A stretch of DNA of 64,000 nt from Bosea sp. Tri-49 (GTDB lineage: Bacteria > Pseudomonadota > Alphaproteobacteria > Rhizobiales > Beijerinckiaceae), in NCBI RefSeq assembly GCF_003952665.1, contig NZ_CP017946.1, positions 930,001 through 994,000 of the forward strand, in the 5' to 3' direction. This document shows, one piece after another, positions 49,874 to 58,713 of the stretch; the stretch's first letter is position 1; each line of letters starts with the position of its first letter. Position numbers and translations under genes: made by a program. Below the pieces are notes generated by a model. It searched no databases, was not told the origin of the DNA, and saw only the letters and a program-made list of their open reading frames with translations.

Positions 49874-50316
49874 GGGCCGCGATGCGGTGCGTCGCAAAAG
49901 CGGGGCGGCCAGCGAGGGCAGGGCCCCGGTTCTAAGGAGACAGACAAAGCGCAGAGCCGCGCCCGGGCGGGCCAGGCGGCTCGGCAATCAGAGGTGGGTT
50001 GCGCGCCAAAACGAGCAACGCCCGCTCTCGCCGGACGTCTTCCTACGGATTACGCAATTTTTGCAACAAGGGCGCAGCGCTTCGCCTCCACCTGGATATC
50101 GATTGTCAGGTCAGAAACCCGCCGAGCAGCCCGCGCGAACCAGCAAAATTGCGGCAGTTTTTTGCAACTGCGGCAGCTTTGATTTCCCTACTGAGATCTG
50201 GCGTTCCGTCAGCGTTCACCCATGGTAGTGTCACCCAAATGCCATTACCTTAGGTCATCATATTTCGTTCGAAAGTACTGCTGCTGGGGCGGCAGGGTTG
50301 CTCGGGAGGCAGCGGA
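49874..50316. other. Non-coding patch before the PLD-like gene
   Basis: About 440 bases without a credible gene. A 10 bp inverted repeat (GCACCGCATC at 49841-49850, GATGCGGTGC at 49881-49890) marks the edge of the IS110 fragment. Repeated GCGGCAG motifs occur near 50150-50180. An AT-rich stretch at 50240-50275 is the likely promoter area of the next gene. Confidence 0.4.
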
Positions 50317-52020
50317 ATGGCCGGAGAGTTTCAAGTAACGGGCAAGAATGGGACGGCGGCCTTCTCGCTGAAGGTGCACCGCGGCGATGGCATGGCGCTG
50401 TTGGCGATGAACTGGCGCAACGGGCAGCCTCCGCGGGATTTCGTCGGCTTTGCCATCGAGTACCGGATCCCGGGCGGAACGCGGTTCCTCGCGGTGCACA
50501 ACCGGATCGCGTTTCCAGGCCCAGCCGGGGAGGTCAATCCCAACAAACTATCGTCGCGCCTGTCGCCGATCCAGAAGTTCCGCTGGGTGCATTTCCCGTT
50601 CAACGCAGAGATACCCGGCGAATACACCTACATGGTGACGCCGGTCTTCATGGATGAGGCGCAGCAGCTGAGCTACGGCGAACCGCAGACCGCGGATATC
50701 GAGCTCAGGCGCGAGACCTATCCAGGCTTGCTGAACGTGGCGTACACGCGCGGTTTTGTGTCTTCGCAGGCCTTTGTCGATCGCTATGAACGGCATGGGC
50801 CGATCGATACGCTGCTGCCGGAAAGCGCTGATGACGGGCTGGAGTTTACCCCGACCCATCCCAAGGCGGAGGATGCCCTTAACTGGATGGGTTTCGAGGG
50901 GCGGCATGCGATCTACGAGACGCTGGATGAGGCGATCGCCGATGCGAGCGCCAATGTCTACGTCGTCGCCTATGACCTCAGCGAGAAGGGGTTCGTCGAC
51001 CGGCTGCGGCAGTTGGGGCCACGGCTCAAGATCATCATCGACGATGATGGCAAGCACGGCGAGCCGCATTCGGGGGAGACGCAGTCGGCGGATATCCTCA
51101 TCGCTTCGGCCGGCGCCCGCAACGTCAAACGCCAGAACATGGGGAAGTTGCAGCACAATAAGATGATTGTGGTCGAAGGCGACCGAGTGAAGAAGGCGAT
51201 CGGGGGGTCGACCAACTTCAGCTGGCGCGGCTTTTACGTGCAGTCGAACAATGCGATTATTCTCACAGGCGCCGAGCCGGTCCAGGTGTTCCGAGAGGCG
51301 TTCGAGGATTTTTGGGTAGAAGCCGGGTTCGCGACCAGCCGTTCGGCGAACTGGCGCGACCTCGGAATCACCGGGGTGGACGTCAAGGTGACGTTCTCGC
51401 CACACGCACCGGCGAACGCCCAGCTTAAGAAGATCGCCGACGACATCGACAGCACCAAGTCGAGCCTGCTGTTCTCGTTGGCATTCCTCTACCAGACGCC
51501 TGGGACGATCCGCGATGCGGTGAAGCGAGTCCGGGATAACGAGGCGCGCTTCGTCTACGGCATTTCCGATAAGAAGGTCGGCGGGCTCGACGTGCAGAAG
51601 CCGGACGGGAATCCGCCAGCGGTATTCCCCACCGCGTTGCTGAAGGGCAGCACGCCGGCGCCGTTCAATGTCGAGCCGGTAGGCGGTGGCGGAAATCGCA
51701 TGCACCATAAGTTTGTGGTGATCGATTTCGACAAGCCAAGTGCACGCGTCTATCTTGGCTCGTACAACTTTTCCAAGGCGGCCGACGTGACCAATGGCGA
51801 GAACTTGATCCTCGCCCGGGACCGGCGGATCGCAGTGTCCTACATGGTGGAAGCGCTGCGAACCTTCGACCACTACCACTTCCGCATCGCCCTCCGGGAA
51901 GCGAAGGTCGCGGGCACTAAGCTGCAGTTGAAGCTGCCACCGGCGGACGGAGCCGACCCTTGGTACCTGAAGGACTACACGGACGTGCGGCGGATCAAGG
52001 ACCGCGAGATGTTCTCGTAA
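50317..52020 (+). CDS. Phospholipase D-fold protein (probable nuclease or lipase) in an IS-scarred patch
   Basis: A 567-residue protein with no signal peptide. Residues 1-150 form a beta-rich domain of unknown type. Two PLD half-sites follow: H280-x-K282 in LQHNKMIVVEG, with Glu (287) where the motif normally has Asp, followed by GGSTNFS; and a canonical H463-x-K465-x4-D470 in MHHKFVVID, followed by YLGSYNFS. Two such sites make one active centre that cleaves phosphodiesters, so the substrate could be DNA, RNA or phospholipid. A good ribosome site (GGGAGG) precedes the ATG. The gene lies between IS3 and IS110 remnants with no partner gene, suggesting acquisition. Confidence 0.85.
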   Translation: MAGEFQVTGKNGTAAFSLKVHRGDGMALLAMNWRNGQPPRDFVGFAIEYRIPGGTRFLAVHNRIAFPGPAGEVNPNKLSSRLSPIQKFRWVHFPFNAEIPGEYTYMVTPVFMDEAQQLSYGEPQTADIELRRETYPGLLNVAYTRGFVSSQAFVDRYERHGPIDTLLPESADDGLEFTPTHPKAEDALNWMGFEGRHAIYETLDEAIADASANVYVVAYDLSEKGFVDRLRQLGPRLKIIIDDDGKHGEPHSGETQSADILIASAGARNVKRQNMGKLQHNKMIVVEGDRVKKAIGGSTNFSWRGFYVQSNNAIILTGAEPVQVFREAFEDFWVEAGFATSRSANWRDLGITGVDVKVTFSPHAPANAQLKKIADDIDSTKSSLLFSLAFLYQTPGTIRDAVKRVRDNEARFVYGISDKKVGGLDVQKPDGNPPAVFPTALLKGSTPAPFNVEPVGGGGNRMHHKFVVIDFDKPSARVYLGSYNFSKAADVTNGENLILARDRRIAVSYMVEALRTFDHYHFRIALREAKVAGTKLQLKLPPADGADPWYLKDYTDVRRIKDREMFS

Positions 52021-52703
52021 GCGAGAAGGGGCGGCCGTTGGCGTAGAAGTGCCGGCCCCGCTCTATTGTGAGCGCAATGGATTCAGAGCGAAACTTCGCT
52101 GGCTGTTGGGCCGGATCAGCATGGAGTTGACCAGCTTGACGGGCAAGGTCTGCTGTCGGACATCAGACCAATGTCGGCCTCCGGCCCTTTGCTGACTCGT
52201 GGAAGGTCTGCTTCTGGGAATCCTGCTTTGAGGGGCCTAGGATTGGTCCGCGATGGGCTGATACTGTAAAAAAATCGGCATTGCTGCGACGATGAAGTCC
52301 AGATTCTGTCGTTCTCGGATGGAGCGGCGCGATGATTGGGGGAGCGGCGGATGGCATAGGGAGCGCTGTCTTGAGGATTGGCCTGTTGCCGGTTTATCAA
52401 GAACTCCGTTCGCCTCGCGTGCCCATTTATGTCGGTGTTCCAGGCAATGTCGCGACGCCCCGAGTACTTGGTGATCGTTCGATGCCCGTACGCACTTTGA
52501 GCGGCTTAAGTGCCGGTGGATCGGCGCCAGTTTCCTAAGCTTGGCGTTCTCATCCTCAAGCTGCCTCAGCCGGATTGGCGCGACGCCGATCGCCCCCGAA
52601 TTGGAGGGAAGCCGGCAATGATGTAAGCGTATTACGAAAGGTTGTGCGGCTCGGCCGCAATTGAGCGGATAGGGTCGCCTCCGAGTTCGAGGGAGAACCT
52701 TCG
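52021..52703. other. Degenerate region with an IS3 OrfA remnant
   Basis: Mostly without a gene. On the minus strand at about 52535-52580 it translates to RLRQLEDENAKLRKL, the coiled-coil hallmark of IS3-family OrfA, with a frame-shifted FGG-type sequence just upstream (to about 52600). The remaining sequence (52021-52530) has short open frames but nothing recognisable. It marks the second edge of the IS-scarred patch. Confidence 0.6.
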
Positions 52704-53093
52704 ATGCTGCGTTGGACCTTGATGGCCTCGTTGATGTTTGCGGCCCTGCCTCATCCGGCCAAAGCGGTCGGCGATCCCGCTGCGGGTGAGAAGGTTTTCC
52801 TGAAATGCCGCGCCTGTCACCAGATCGGAGAGACGGCCAAGAACGCCGTCGGGCCGAAACTGAATGGCCTTTTCGGTCGGGCGGCGGGATCGATCGAGGG
52901 CTACAGCTACTCGCCTGCCAATAAGAACTCCGGCATCACGTGGGATGAGCCTACCTTCCGAGATTACATCAAGGCGCCACAAGCCAAGATCCCGAGTACC
53001 AAGATGGTGTTTCCGGGTCTCAAGTCGGACCAGGAAATCGACGACATCCTCGCCTTCCTCAAGCAATTTGACGCGGACGGAAAGAAAAAATAG
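52704..53093 (+). CDS. Class I cytochrome c (c2/c550 type), periplasmic
   Basis: A 129-residue protein with a signal peptide ending near HPAKA. The haem is bound at CRACH (C35, C38, H39) and the sixth ligand is probably M101 in STKMVFPGL. The pattern VGDPAAGEKVFLKCRACHQIG, the GPKLNGLFGRAAGS loop and YIKAPQAKIP are those of mitochondrial-like cytochrome c2. It lies upstream of an oxidase operon and is a natural electron donor for it; in the Bradyrhizobium coxM protein a cytochrome c domain is instead fused to subunit II. A gap of about 435 bases separates it from the oxidase genes. Confidence 0.93.
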   Translation: MLRWTLMASLMFAALPHPAKAVGDPAAGEKVFLKCRACHQIGETAKNAVGPKLNGLFGRAAGSIEGYSYSPANKNSGITWDEPTFRDYIKAPQAKIPSTKMVFPGLKSDQEIDDILAFLKQFDADGKKK

Positions 53094-53528
53094 CCGGATC
53101 GGCGCTTGAATGCAGCCGCAGCCGCGTCGGCTGCGATGTGGGTTCGATTGACAACCACCGCGAGCAGGACGACAACATCAGGTGACTATGGGCTGGAGGC
53201 TTGAGTGTCCTGCAGCCCGGCTGAGAGTTTTTGCGTCAGATACGACGCGTGGTCGTCCAGGCGAACCAAAGGTTCGGCGATGGCGAACAGGAAGCAAAAC
53301 TTGCAGCCCGACGGCGCGCTCGGCCGAGCCCGCGCCCAGCGGCAGCCATGTGCCGCCTCCGATCTTGTTGACCTCGATCGTTTTAAGCAATGGGCCCGTT
53401 TCGTTTCGGGCCCCAACCCCGTTTTCATATCGAAAGTGAGCTCGTTTACGTAGCGCCGAGGCGCGTTACCTGCGCCGCGGCATTGCCTGGTTCCTGTTCA
53501 TGCCGCCCTCGGCAAGGATGAAAAAGGA
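53094..53528 (+). other. Gap between cytochrome c and cox genes
   Basis: About 435 bases without a credible gene. At 53392-53413 GGGCCCG and CGGGCCC form a perfect 7 bp hairpin with an 8-base loop, without a T-run. TTGACC about 25 bases earlier could be a -35 element for the oxidase operon, but no convincing -10 is seen. Confidence 0.4.
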
Positions 53529-54344
53529 ATGGGTGTCGCGGTCGTCTTGGCTCTGGTCGTGATCGGCTCGGTGGTGTTCCACTTCCTGAGCCCGTGGTGG
53601 TGGACGCCGATCGCCTCCAACTGGGGCTATATCGACGACACCATCATCATCACGTTCTGGATCACCGGCGTCGTCTTCGCTGCCGTCGTGCTGTTCATGG
53701 CCTATTGCGTCCTCCGGTTCCGCCATCGCGAGGGCAACCGCGCGGCCTACGAACCCGAGAACAAGCGGCTGGAATGGTGGCTCGCGGTCGGGACGGGCGT
53801 CGGCGTCGCCGCCATGCTCGCACCCGGTCTCGTCGTCTGGCACCAGTTCGTCACGGTTCCGAAGGACGCTACCATTGTCGAGGTCGTCGCCCAGCAATGG
53901 CAATGGGCCTACCGGCTGCCGGGCGCCGACGGCAGGATCGGTGCCTCCGACGTCGCCCACATCACCCCCGAGAACCCGCTGGGCATCGATCCCAAGGATC
54001 CGCACGGGCAGGACGACGTCGTCATCCAGGGCGACAACCTCCACCTCCCGCTCGGCAAGCCGGTGAAGATGCTGTTGCGCGCGGTCGATGTCCTGCACAA
54101 TTTCTATGTGCCGGAGTTTCGCGCCAAGATGGACATGATCCCCGGCAGCGTCACCTATTACTGGTTCACGCCAACGCGGGCCGGCACCTTCGACGTGCTG
54201 TGCGCCGAGCTCTGCGGTACCGGCCACACGTTCATGCGCGGCAATGTCGTGGTCGAGCCGGAGGGCAACTACCAGGCCTGGCTGCAGCAACAAAAAACCT
54301 TCGCCCAACTCCAGGCGCCGGTGAGGACGCAGGCGAAGAACTAG
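53529..54344 (+). CDS. Cytochrome c oxidase subunit II (CuA), CoxM-like without a haem domain
   Basis: A 271-residue protein with two N-terminal membrane segments (about residues 2-22 and 40-60) and a periplasmic cupredoxin domain. CuA ligands are present: His in LHNFYVPEF and CAELCGTGHTFM with both Cys, the His and the Met. VVAQQWQWAYRLPG is the aromatic electron-entry region. No CxxCH motif follows, so unlike CoxM of Bradyrhizobium it has no fused cytochrome c. It is the first gene of a five-gene oxidase set. Confidence 0.94.
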   Translation: MGVAVVLALVVIGSVVFHFLSPWWWTPIASNWGYIDDTIIITFWITGVVFAAVVLFMAYCVLRFRHREGNRAAYEPENKRLEWWLAVGTGVGVAAMLAPGLVVWHQFVTVPKDATIVEVVAQQWQWAYRLPGADGRIGASDVAHITPENPLGIDPKDPHGQDDVVIQGDNLHLPLGKPVKMLLRAVDVLHNFYVPEFRAKMDMIPGSVTYYWFTPTRAGTFDVLCAELCGTGHTFMRGNVVVEPEGNYQAWLQQQKTFAQLQAPVRTQAKN

Positions 54345-54407
54345 GGATCGATACGGGATCAAGCCCCGGAACAGGGGCTGCGTCCGAAGGGAGTGGGAGA
54401 TGCTCCG

Positions 54408-56168
54408 ATGGCCGACGTGACGCATGACGCAGCCGGACCGCTGTCAGCGGCCGAGGTCGACGATGTCGAGCTGTATCACCCGAAGAGCTGGATCACGAAG
54501 TATGTCTTCTCGCAGGATGCCAAGGTCATCGCCATCCAGTATTCCATCGTGGCGCTGGCGATCGGGCTGGTCGCCCTGGTCCTGTCCTGGCTGATGCGGC
54601 TGCAGCTCGGCTTCCCTGGCGCGTTCTCCTTCATCGACCCTGACCGCTACTATCAGTTCATCACCATGCACGGGATGATCATGGTGATCTATCTGCTGAC
54701 CGCCTTGTTCCTCGGCGGCTTCGGCAACTACCTCATCCCGCTGATGCTCGGCGCGCGGGACATGGTGTTTCCCTACGTGAACATGCTGAGCTTCTGGATC
54801 TATTTCCTCGCCGTGCTGGTTCTCGTCGCCGGCTTCTTCCTGCCGGGCGGCCCGACGGGGGCAGGGTGGACCCTCTATCCGCCGCAGGCGATCCTCGCCA
54901 ACACGCCCGGCCAGCAATGGGGCATCCTCGTGATGCTCGTCTCGCTGATCCTGTTCATCATCGGCTTCACCATGGGCGGGCTGAACTATGTCGTGACCGT
55001 GCTGCAAGGGCGGGCCAGAGGCATGACGCTGATGCGCATGCCATTGACGATCTGGGGCATCTTCACAGCGACCATCATGGCGCTGCTCGCGTTCCCCGCG
55101 CTCTTCGTCGGCGCCGTGATGATGCTGCTCGACCGGCTGATCGGCACGAGCTTCTTCATGCCGGCCATCATCGCGATGGGGGAACGGCTGGCCCACAAGG
55201 GCGGCAGCCCGATCCTGTTCCAGCACCTGTTCTGGTTCTTCGGCCATCCCGAGGTCTACATCGTGGCGCTACCGGCCTTCGGCATCGTCTCCGACCTGAT
55301 CAGCACGCATGCCCGCAAGAACATCTTCGGCTACCGCATGATGGTGTGGGCGCTGGTGGCGATTGGCGCGCTCAGCTTCGTCGTCTGGGCGCACCACATG
55401 TATGTCAGCGGCATGCACCCCGCCTTCGGGTTCTTCTTCGCCACAACGACGCTGATCATCGCGATCCCGACCGCCATCAAGGTCTATAACTGGGTGCTGA
55501 CGCTTTGGCGCGGCGACATCCATTTGACCGTGCCGATGCTGTTCGCGCTCGGCTTCATCGTCACCTTCGTCAATGGCGGGCTCACCGGCCTGTTCCTCGG
55601 CAATGTCGTCGTCGACGTGCCGCTTTCCGATACGATGTTCGTCGTCGCCCATTTCCACATGGTGATGGGCGTCGCGCCGATCCTCGTGATCTTCGGGGCG
55701 ATCTACCATTGGTATCCGAAGGTCACCGGGCGGATGCTCGGCGACGTGCTCGGGAAGCTGCACTTCTGGGTCACCTTCCTCGGGGCCTACCTGATCTTCT
55801 TCCCGATGCATTATATCGGGCTGATGGGCGTGCCCCGCCGCTATCACGAGATCAGCGGGATGGCCTTCGTCCCACCCTCGGCGGCGACGCTGAACGAATT
55901 CATCACGATCGTCGCCCTGATCGTCGGCGCTGCCCAGCTCGCCTTCCTGTTCAACCTCGTCTGGAGCGTCAGGCACGGCCGGCCGGCCGGCGGCAATCCC
56001 TGGCGCGCGACCACGCTGGAATGGCAGACGCCGCAGACGCCGCCCGCCCATGGCAACTGGGGCAAGACCCTGCCGGTGGTCTACCGCTGGGCCTATGACT
56101 ACAGCGTGCCCGGCGCCGCGGAGGATTTCGTGCCGCAGAACCAGCCGCCGACCCCGCGGACCGTGTGA
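54408..56168 (+). CDS. Cytochrome c oxidase subunit I (aa3-type, CoxN-like)
   Basis: A 586-residue haem-copper oxidase catalytic subunit with at least 12 membrane helices. The active-site signature WFFGHPEVYIVALP carries H280, E282 and Y284 (His-Tyr crosslink and proton-channel Glu), so it is an A-type enzyme. WAHHMYVSG supplies the CuB histidine pair, and VVAHFHMVMG the haem ligands. It reduces O2 to water and pumps protons. The ATG at 54408 (MADVTHDA) is chosen; a GTG at 54393 is in frame. The next gene starts 12 bases after the stop. Confidence 0.95.
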   Translation: MADVTHDAAGPLSAAEVDDVELYHPKSWITKYVFSQDAKVIAIQYSIVALAIGLVALVLSWLMRLQLGFPGAFSFIDPDRYYQFITMHGMIMVIYLLTALFLGGFGNYLIPLMLGARDMVFPYVNMLSFWIYFLAVLVLVAGFFLPGGPTGAGWTLYPPQAILANTPGQQWGILVMLVSLILFIIGFTMGGLNYVVTVLQGRARGMTLMRMPLTIWGIFTATIMALLAFPALFVGAVMMLLDRLIGTSFFMPAIIAMGERLAHKGGSPILFQHLFWFFGHPEVYIVALPAFGIVSDLISTHARKNIFGYRMMVWALVAIGALSFVVWAHHMYVSGMHPAFGFFFATTTLIIAIPTAIKVYNWVLTLWRGDIHLTVPMLFALGFIVTFVNGGLTGLFLGNVVVDVPLSDTMFVVAHFHMVMGVAPILVIFGAIYHWYPKVTGRMLGDVLGKLHFWVTFLGAYLIFFPMHYIGLMGVPRRYHEISGMAFVPPSAATLNEFITIVALIVGAAQLAFLFNLVWSVRHGRPAGGNPWRATTLEWQTPQTPPAHGNWGKTLPVVYRWAYDYSVPGAAEDFVPQNQPPTPRTV

Positions 56169-56180
56169 CGAGGTGCCACC

Positions 56181-56903
56181 ATGGTCGTGATCGTCCTCTT
56201 CATGGTCCTGATGGCAGCCCTCGCCGGCTGGTGGCTGTCGCGCCAGGGGCTGGCCGACAAGCCGTGGCTCGAGGTCGGGGTGGGCGTCGAGGCTGGCGGT
56301 GCGAAGCTGCCGACCTCCCCGACGGCGAAGGTCGGCCTCGGTGCCTTCCTCGTCGTGGCAGGTTCGCTGTTCTCGCTTCTGGTCAGCGCCTATTCCATGC
56401 GGATGGACATGGCGGACTGGCGCGCCCTGCCGATGCCGACCGTGCTCTGGTTCAGTACGGGCCTGCTGATCCTCGCCAGCATCGCCCTGCACATGGCGGT
56501 GATCGCCGCGCGCTGCAACGAACTCAGCCACGTCCGCTCCAGCATCCTTGCAGCCGGCGTGTGCTCGCTCGCCTTCCTCACAACCCAGCTGCTGGCATGG
56601 CGCGAGCTTGCCGCCTCCGGCTATTTCACCGTTGCCAATCCCGCCAGCGCCTTCTTCTACCTGATCACCGCAGTGCACGGCCTGCACATGCTGGGCGGAC
56701 TCGTGGCGCTTTGCCGAACCAGCGTCAGAGCGTTCGCCCTGACGGCAGCGAGCCCTCCGCGGGCGGTTGGCGAGCTTACGCTCAGCGTCGAGCTCTGCGC
56801 CTTCTACTGGCACTTCCTGCTGCTGGTCTGGCTCATCCTGTTCAGCCTCCTCATGCGCTGGACGGATGATCTCATCGCGATCTGCCGGGGATTGCTGACT
56901 TAG
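56181..56903 (+). CDS. Cytochrome c oxidase subunit III-like protein (first copy, CoxO-like)
   Basis: A 240-residue membrane protein with seven predicted helices and the late motif SVELCAFYWHFLLLVWLILFSLL, which is the subunit III ending. AVHGLHMLGGLVAL is the conserved helix near the C-terminus. Sequence conservation is lower than in the second copy. Tandem III-like genes are a trait of the coxMNOP group. Confidence 0.88.
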   Translation: MVVIVLFMVLMAALAGWWLSRQGLADKPWLEVGVGVEAGGAKLPTSPTAKVGLGAFLVVAGSLFSLLVSAYSMRMDMADWRALPMPTVLWFSTGLLILASIALHMAVIAARCNELSHVRSSILAAGVCSLAFLTTQLLAWRELAASGYFTVANPASAFFYLITAVHGLHMLGGLVALCRTSVRAFALTAASPPRAVGELTLSVELCAFYWHFLLLVWLILFSLLMRWTDDLIAICRGLLT

Positions 56904-56926
56904 AGGCTCCAAACGAGGTCGGAACG

Positions 56927-57649
56927 ATGAACGAGGTCGCGCCGCACACCCTGAACCCCAAGATCGGTCGCGCACCCGGCTGGCAAGGGATCGTGGCGGA
57001 TTGGTCGTCCGATCAGCGGGCTTTCAAGAATGTGTCCTGGGGGAAGGCCATGATGTGGATCTTCCTGCTCAGCGACACCTTCATCTTCGGCACCTTCCTG
57101 ATCTCCTACATGACGGTGAGGATGTCGACGACGGTGCCCTGGCCTAATGCGAGCGAAGTCTTCGCGCTCGAGATCGCCGGTCACCACCTGCCGCTCATCC
57201 TGATCGCCATCATGACCTTCGTCCTGATCAGCAGCAGCGGCACGATGGCGATGGCGGTCAATTTCGGTTATCGCCGCGACCGCAAGAAGACCGCGATCCT
57301 GATGCTGCTGACGGCAGTGCTCGGCGCGACCTTCGTCGGCATGCAGGCCTTCGAATGGTCGAAGCTGATCTCGGAAGGCGTCCGCCCGTGGGGCAATCCC
57401 TGGGGCGCGGAGCAGTTCGGCTCCAGCTTCTTCATGATCACCGGCTTCCACGGCACCCATGTCACGATCGGTGTGATCTTCCTGATCATCATCGCTCGCA
57501 AGGTCTGGCGCGGCGATTTCGACGATGGGCGACGCGGTTTCTTCACGAGCCGCAAGGGGCATTACGAGATCGTCGAGATCACCGGGCTCTACTGGCACTT
57601 CGTCGATCTCGTCTGGGTCTTCATCTTCGCGCTGTTCTATCTCTGGTGA
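56927..57649 (+). CDS. Cytochrome c oxidase subunit III-like protein (second copy, CoxP-like)
   Basis: A 240-residue subunit III family protein: WIFLLSDTFIFGTFLISYMTVRM, FVGMQAFEWSKLI, MITGFHGTHVTIGVIFLI and GLYWHFVDLVWVFIFALFYLW. The Glu in MQAFEW and the Tyr/His pair of GLYWHFVD are classic. It lies directly behind the first copy; the two share the fold but are strongly diverged, so they are not a recent duplication. Confidence 0.92.
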   Translation: MNEVAPHTLNPKIGRAPGWQGIVADWSSDQRAFKNVSWGKAMMWIFLLSDTFIFGTFLISYMTVRMSTTVPWPNASEVFALEIAGHHLPLILIAIMTFVLISSSGTMAMAVNFGYRRDRKKTAILMLLTAVLGATFVGMQAFEWSKLISEGVRPWGNPWGAEQFGSSFFMITGFHGTHVTIGVIFLIIIARKVWRGDFDDGRRGFFTSRKGHYEIVEITGLYWHFVDLVWVFIFALFYLW

Positions 57650-57656
57650 GGTCGCC

Positions 57657-57992
57657 ATGGCACAGCCCATAGCTCATACCGATGCGCAACAGCATCCGAT
57701 CAGGCTTTATCTCGTGGTCTGGTGCTGGCTCTTCGTCCTCAGCCTGTGTTCCTACCTGGTCGATTATTTCCACCTCACTGGCTATCTCCGGTGGTCGCTG
57801 ATCCTGATCTTCATGGCGGCCAAGGCCGGCCTTATCGTCGCGGTGTTCATGCACATGGCCTGGGAGCGGCTGGCGCTGTCCTATGCGATCCTGCTGCCGC
57901 CGCTGGTGCTGCTGGTCTTCGTCGGGATCATGGTCTTCGAGTCGGAATACACGCTGTTCACCCGGGTGGCCTATTTCGTGGCCGGCTCCTGA
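57657..57992 (+). CDS. Cytochrome c oxidase subunit IV-like protein
   Basis: A 111-residue membrane protein with three helices, beginning MAQPIAHTDAQQHPIRLYLVVWCWLFVLS and containing KAGLIVAVFMHMAWERLALSYAI. The prokaryotic subunit IV (CtaF/CoxF-like) signature is the VAVFMHMxxE segment. It follows the second subunit III after seven bases. The protein stabilises the complex. Confidence 0.87.
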   Translation: MAQPIAHTDAQQHPIRLYLVVWCWLFVLSLCSYLVDYFHLTGYLRWSLILIFMAAKAGLIVAVFMHMAWERLALSYAILLPPLVLLVFVGIMVFESEYTLFTRVAYFVAGS

Positions 57993-58033
57993 TGGCGATC
58001 TGGAGGCTCTCGATCCGGTAAAGGGAGGCGCTC

Positions 58034-58594
58034 ATGAGAACCTACTGCTTGTTCCAAGCCGTGAACTCCCCTGACCTACGCGCCTTCGCCGAGGAGCCCA
58101 CCGGTGGCCGTTTGCCTCCGGATCTTGGGCCGTGGACGCTCATGCGAGAAATCCGGCCCAATGAGGAATGGACCATCCCCATCAGCAGGGCCGTCGTCGC
58201 AGCCGGCATTATCGAGAACGGGTTTTATCTCTGGGGGCCAGCCGAGCGACCGGCACCGCACTTGATCATCGAAAGTGATCGTGTCGAAGGGACCGCCGTA
58301 TTCGACCGCAAGTATGATCAGATCGGCACCATCAAGCGGCTTTTGATCGAGAAGGTCAGTGGCCGTGTCCTCTTCGTCGACGTGACGTTTGGAGGATTCC
58401 TCGGCATTGGCAGCCACCACGTTACGATCCCATGGGAAAAGCTCACCTACGACAAGGAGCTCGCGGGCTATCGCACTGACCTCACCGAGGCCCAGATCCG
58501 CGGTGCCGCGACCCTGTATGGGGACAAAGGCGCTGTGCCAGACCAGCAACGTCAGCGGGAAATGAGTGACTACTGGAACAACGTTCCCAACTGA
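58034..58594 (+). CDS. PRC-barrel domain protein
   Basis: A 186-residue soluble protein. The C-terminal part has a PRC-barrel pattern: FDRKYDQIGTIKRLLIEKVSGRVLFVDVTFGGFLGIGSHHVTIPWEKLTYD, in which the FLGIGxxHVxIPW motif is diagnostic. The N-terminal 75 residues (MRTYCLFQAVNSPDLRAFAEEP) are a separate module rich in Trp and Pro. PRC-barrels often stabilise membrane or RNA complexes. It follows the oxidase genes by about 40 bases and may be in their transcript. Role unknown. Confidence 0.8.
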   Translation: MRTYCLFQAVNSPDLRAFAEEPTGGRLPPDLGPWTLMREIRPNEEWTIPISRAVVAAGIIENGFYLWGPAERPAPHLIIESDRVEGTAVFDRKYDQIGTIKRLLIEKVSGRVLFVDVTFGGFLGIGSHHVTIPWEKLTYDKELAGYRTDLTEAQIRGAATLYGDKGAVPDQQRQREMSDYWNNVPN

Positions 58595-58713
58595 CCAATC
58601 CGAACCTGCTCCGAGGCTGCCCTCGGATTTCTCGCTCCAACATCGACGTCCGCTACCGGGCAGGATCCCAATGTCTGGTCGCGGCGCATTGCGCCCAACG
58701 GGCAGCCGCGCGC

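Noticed and set aside
53205..53453. 82-codon frame between cytochrome c and coxM-like genes
   Set aside because: No recognisable family and no good ribosome site; it runs through the hairpin at 53392-53413.
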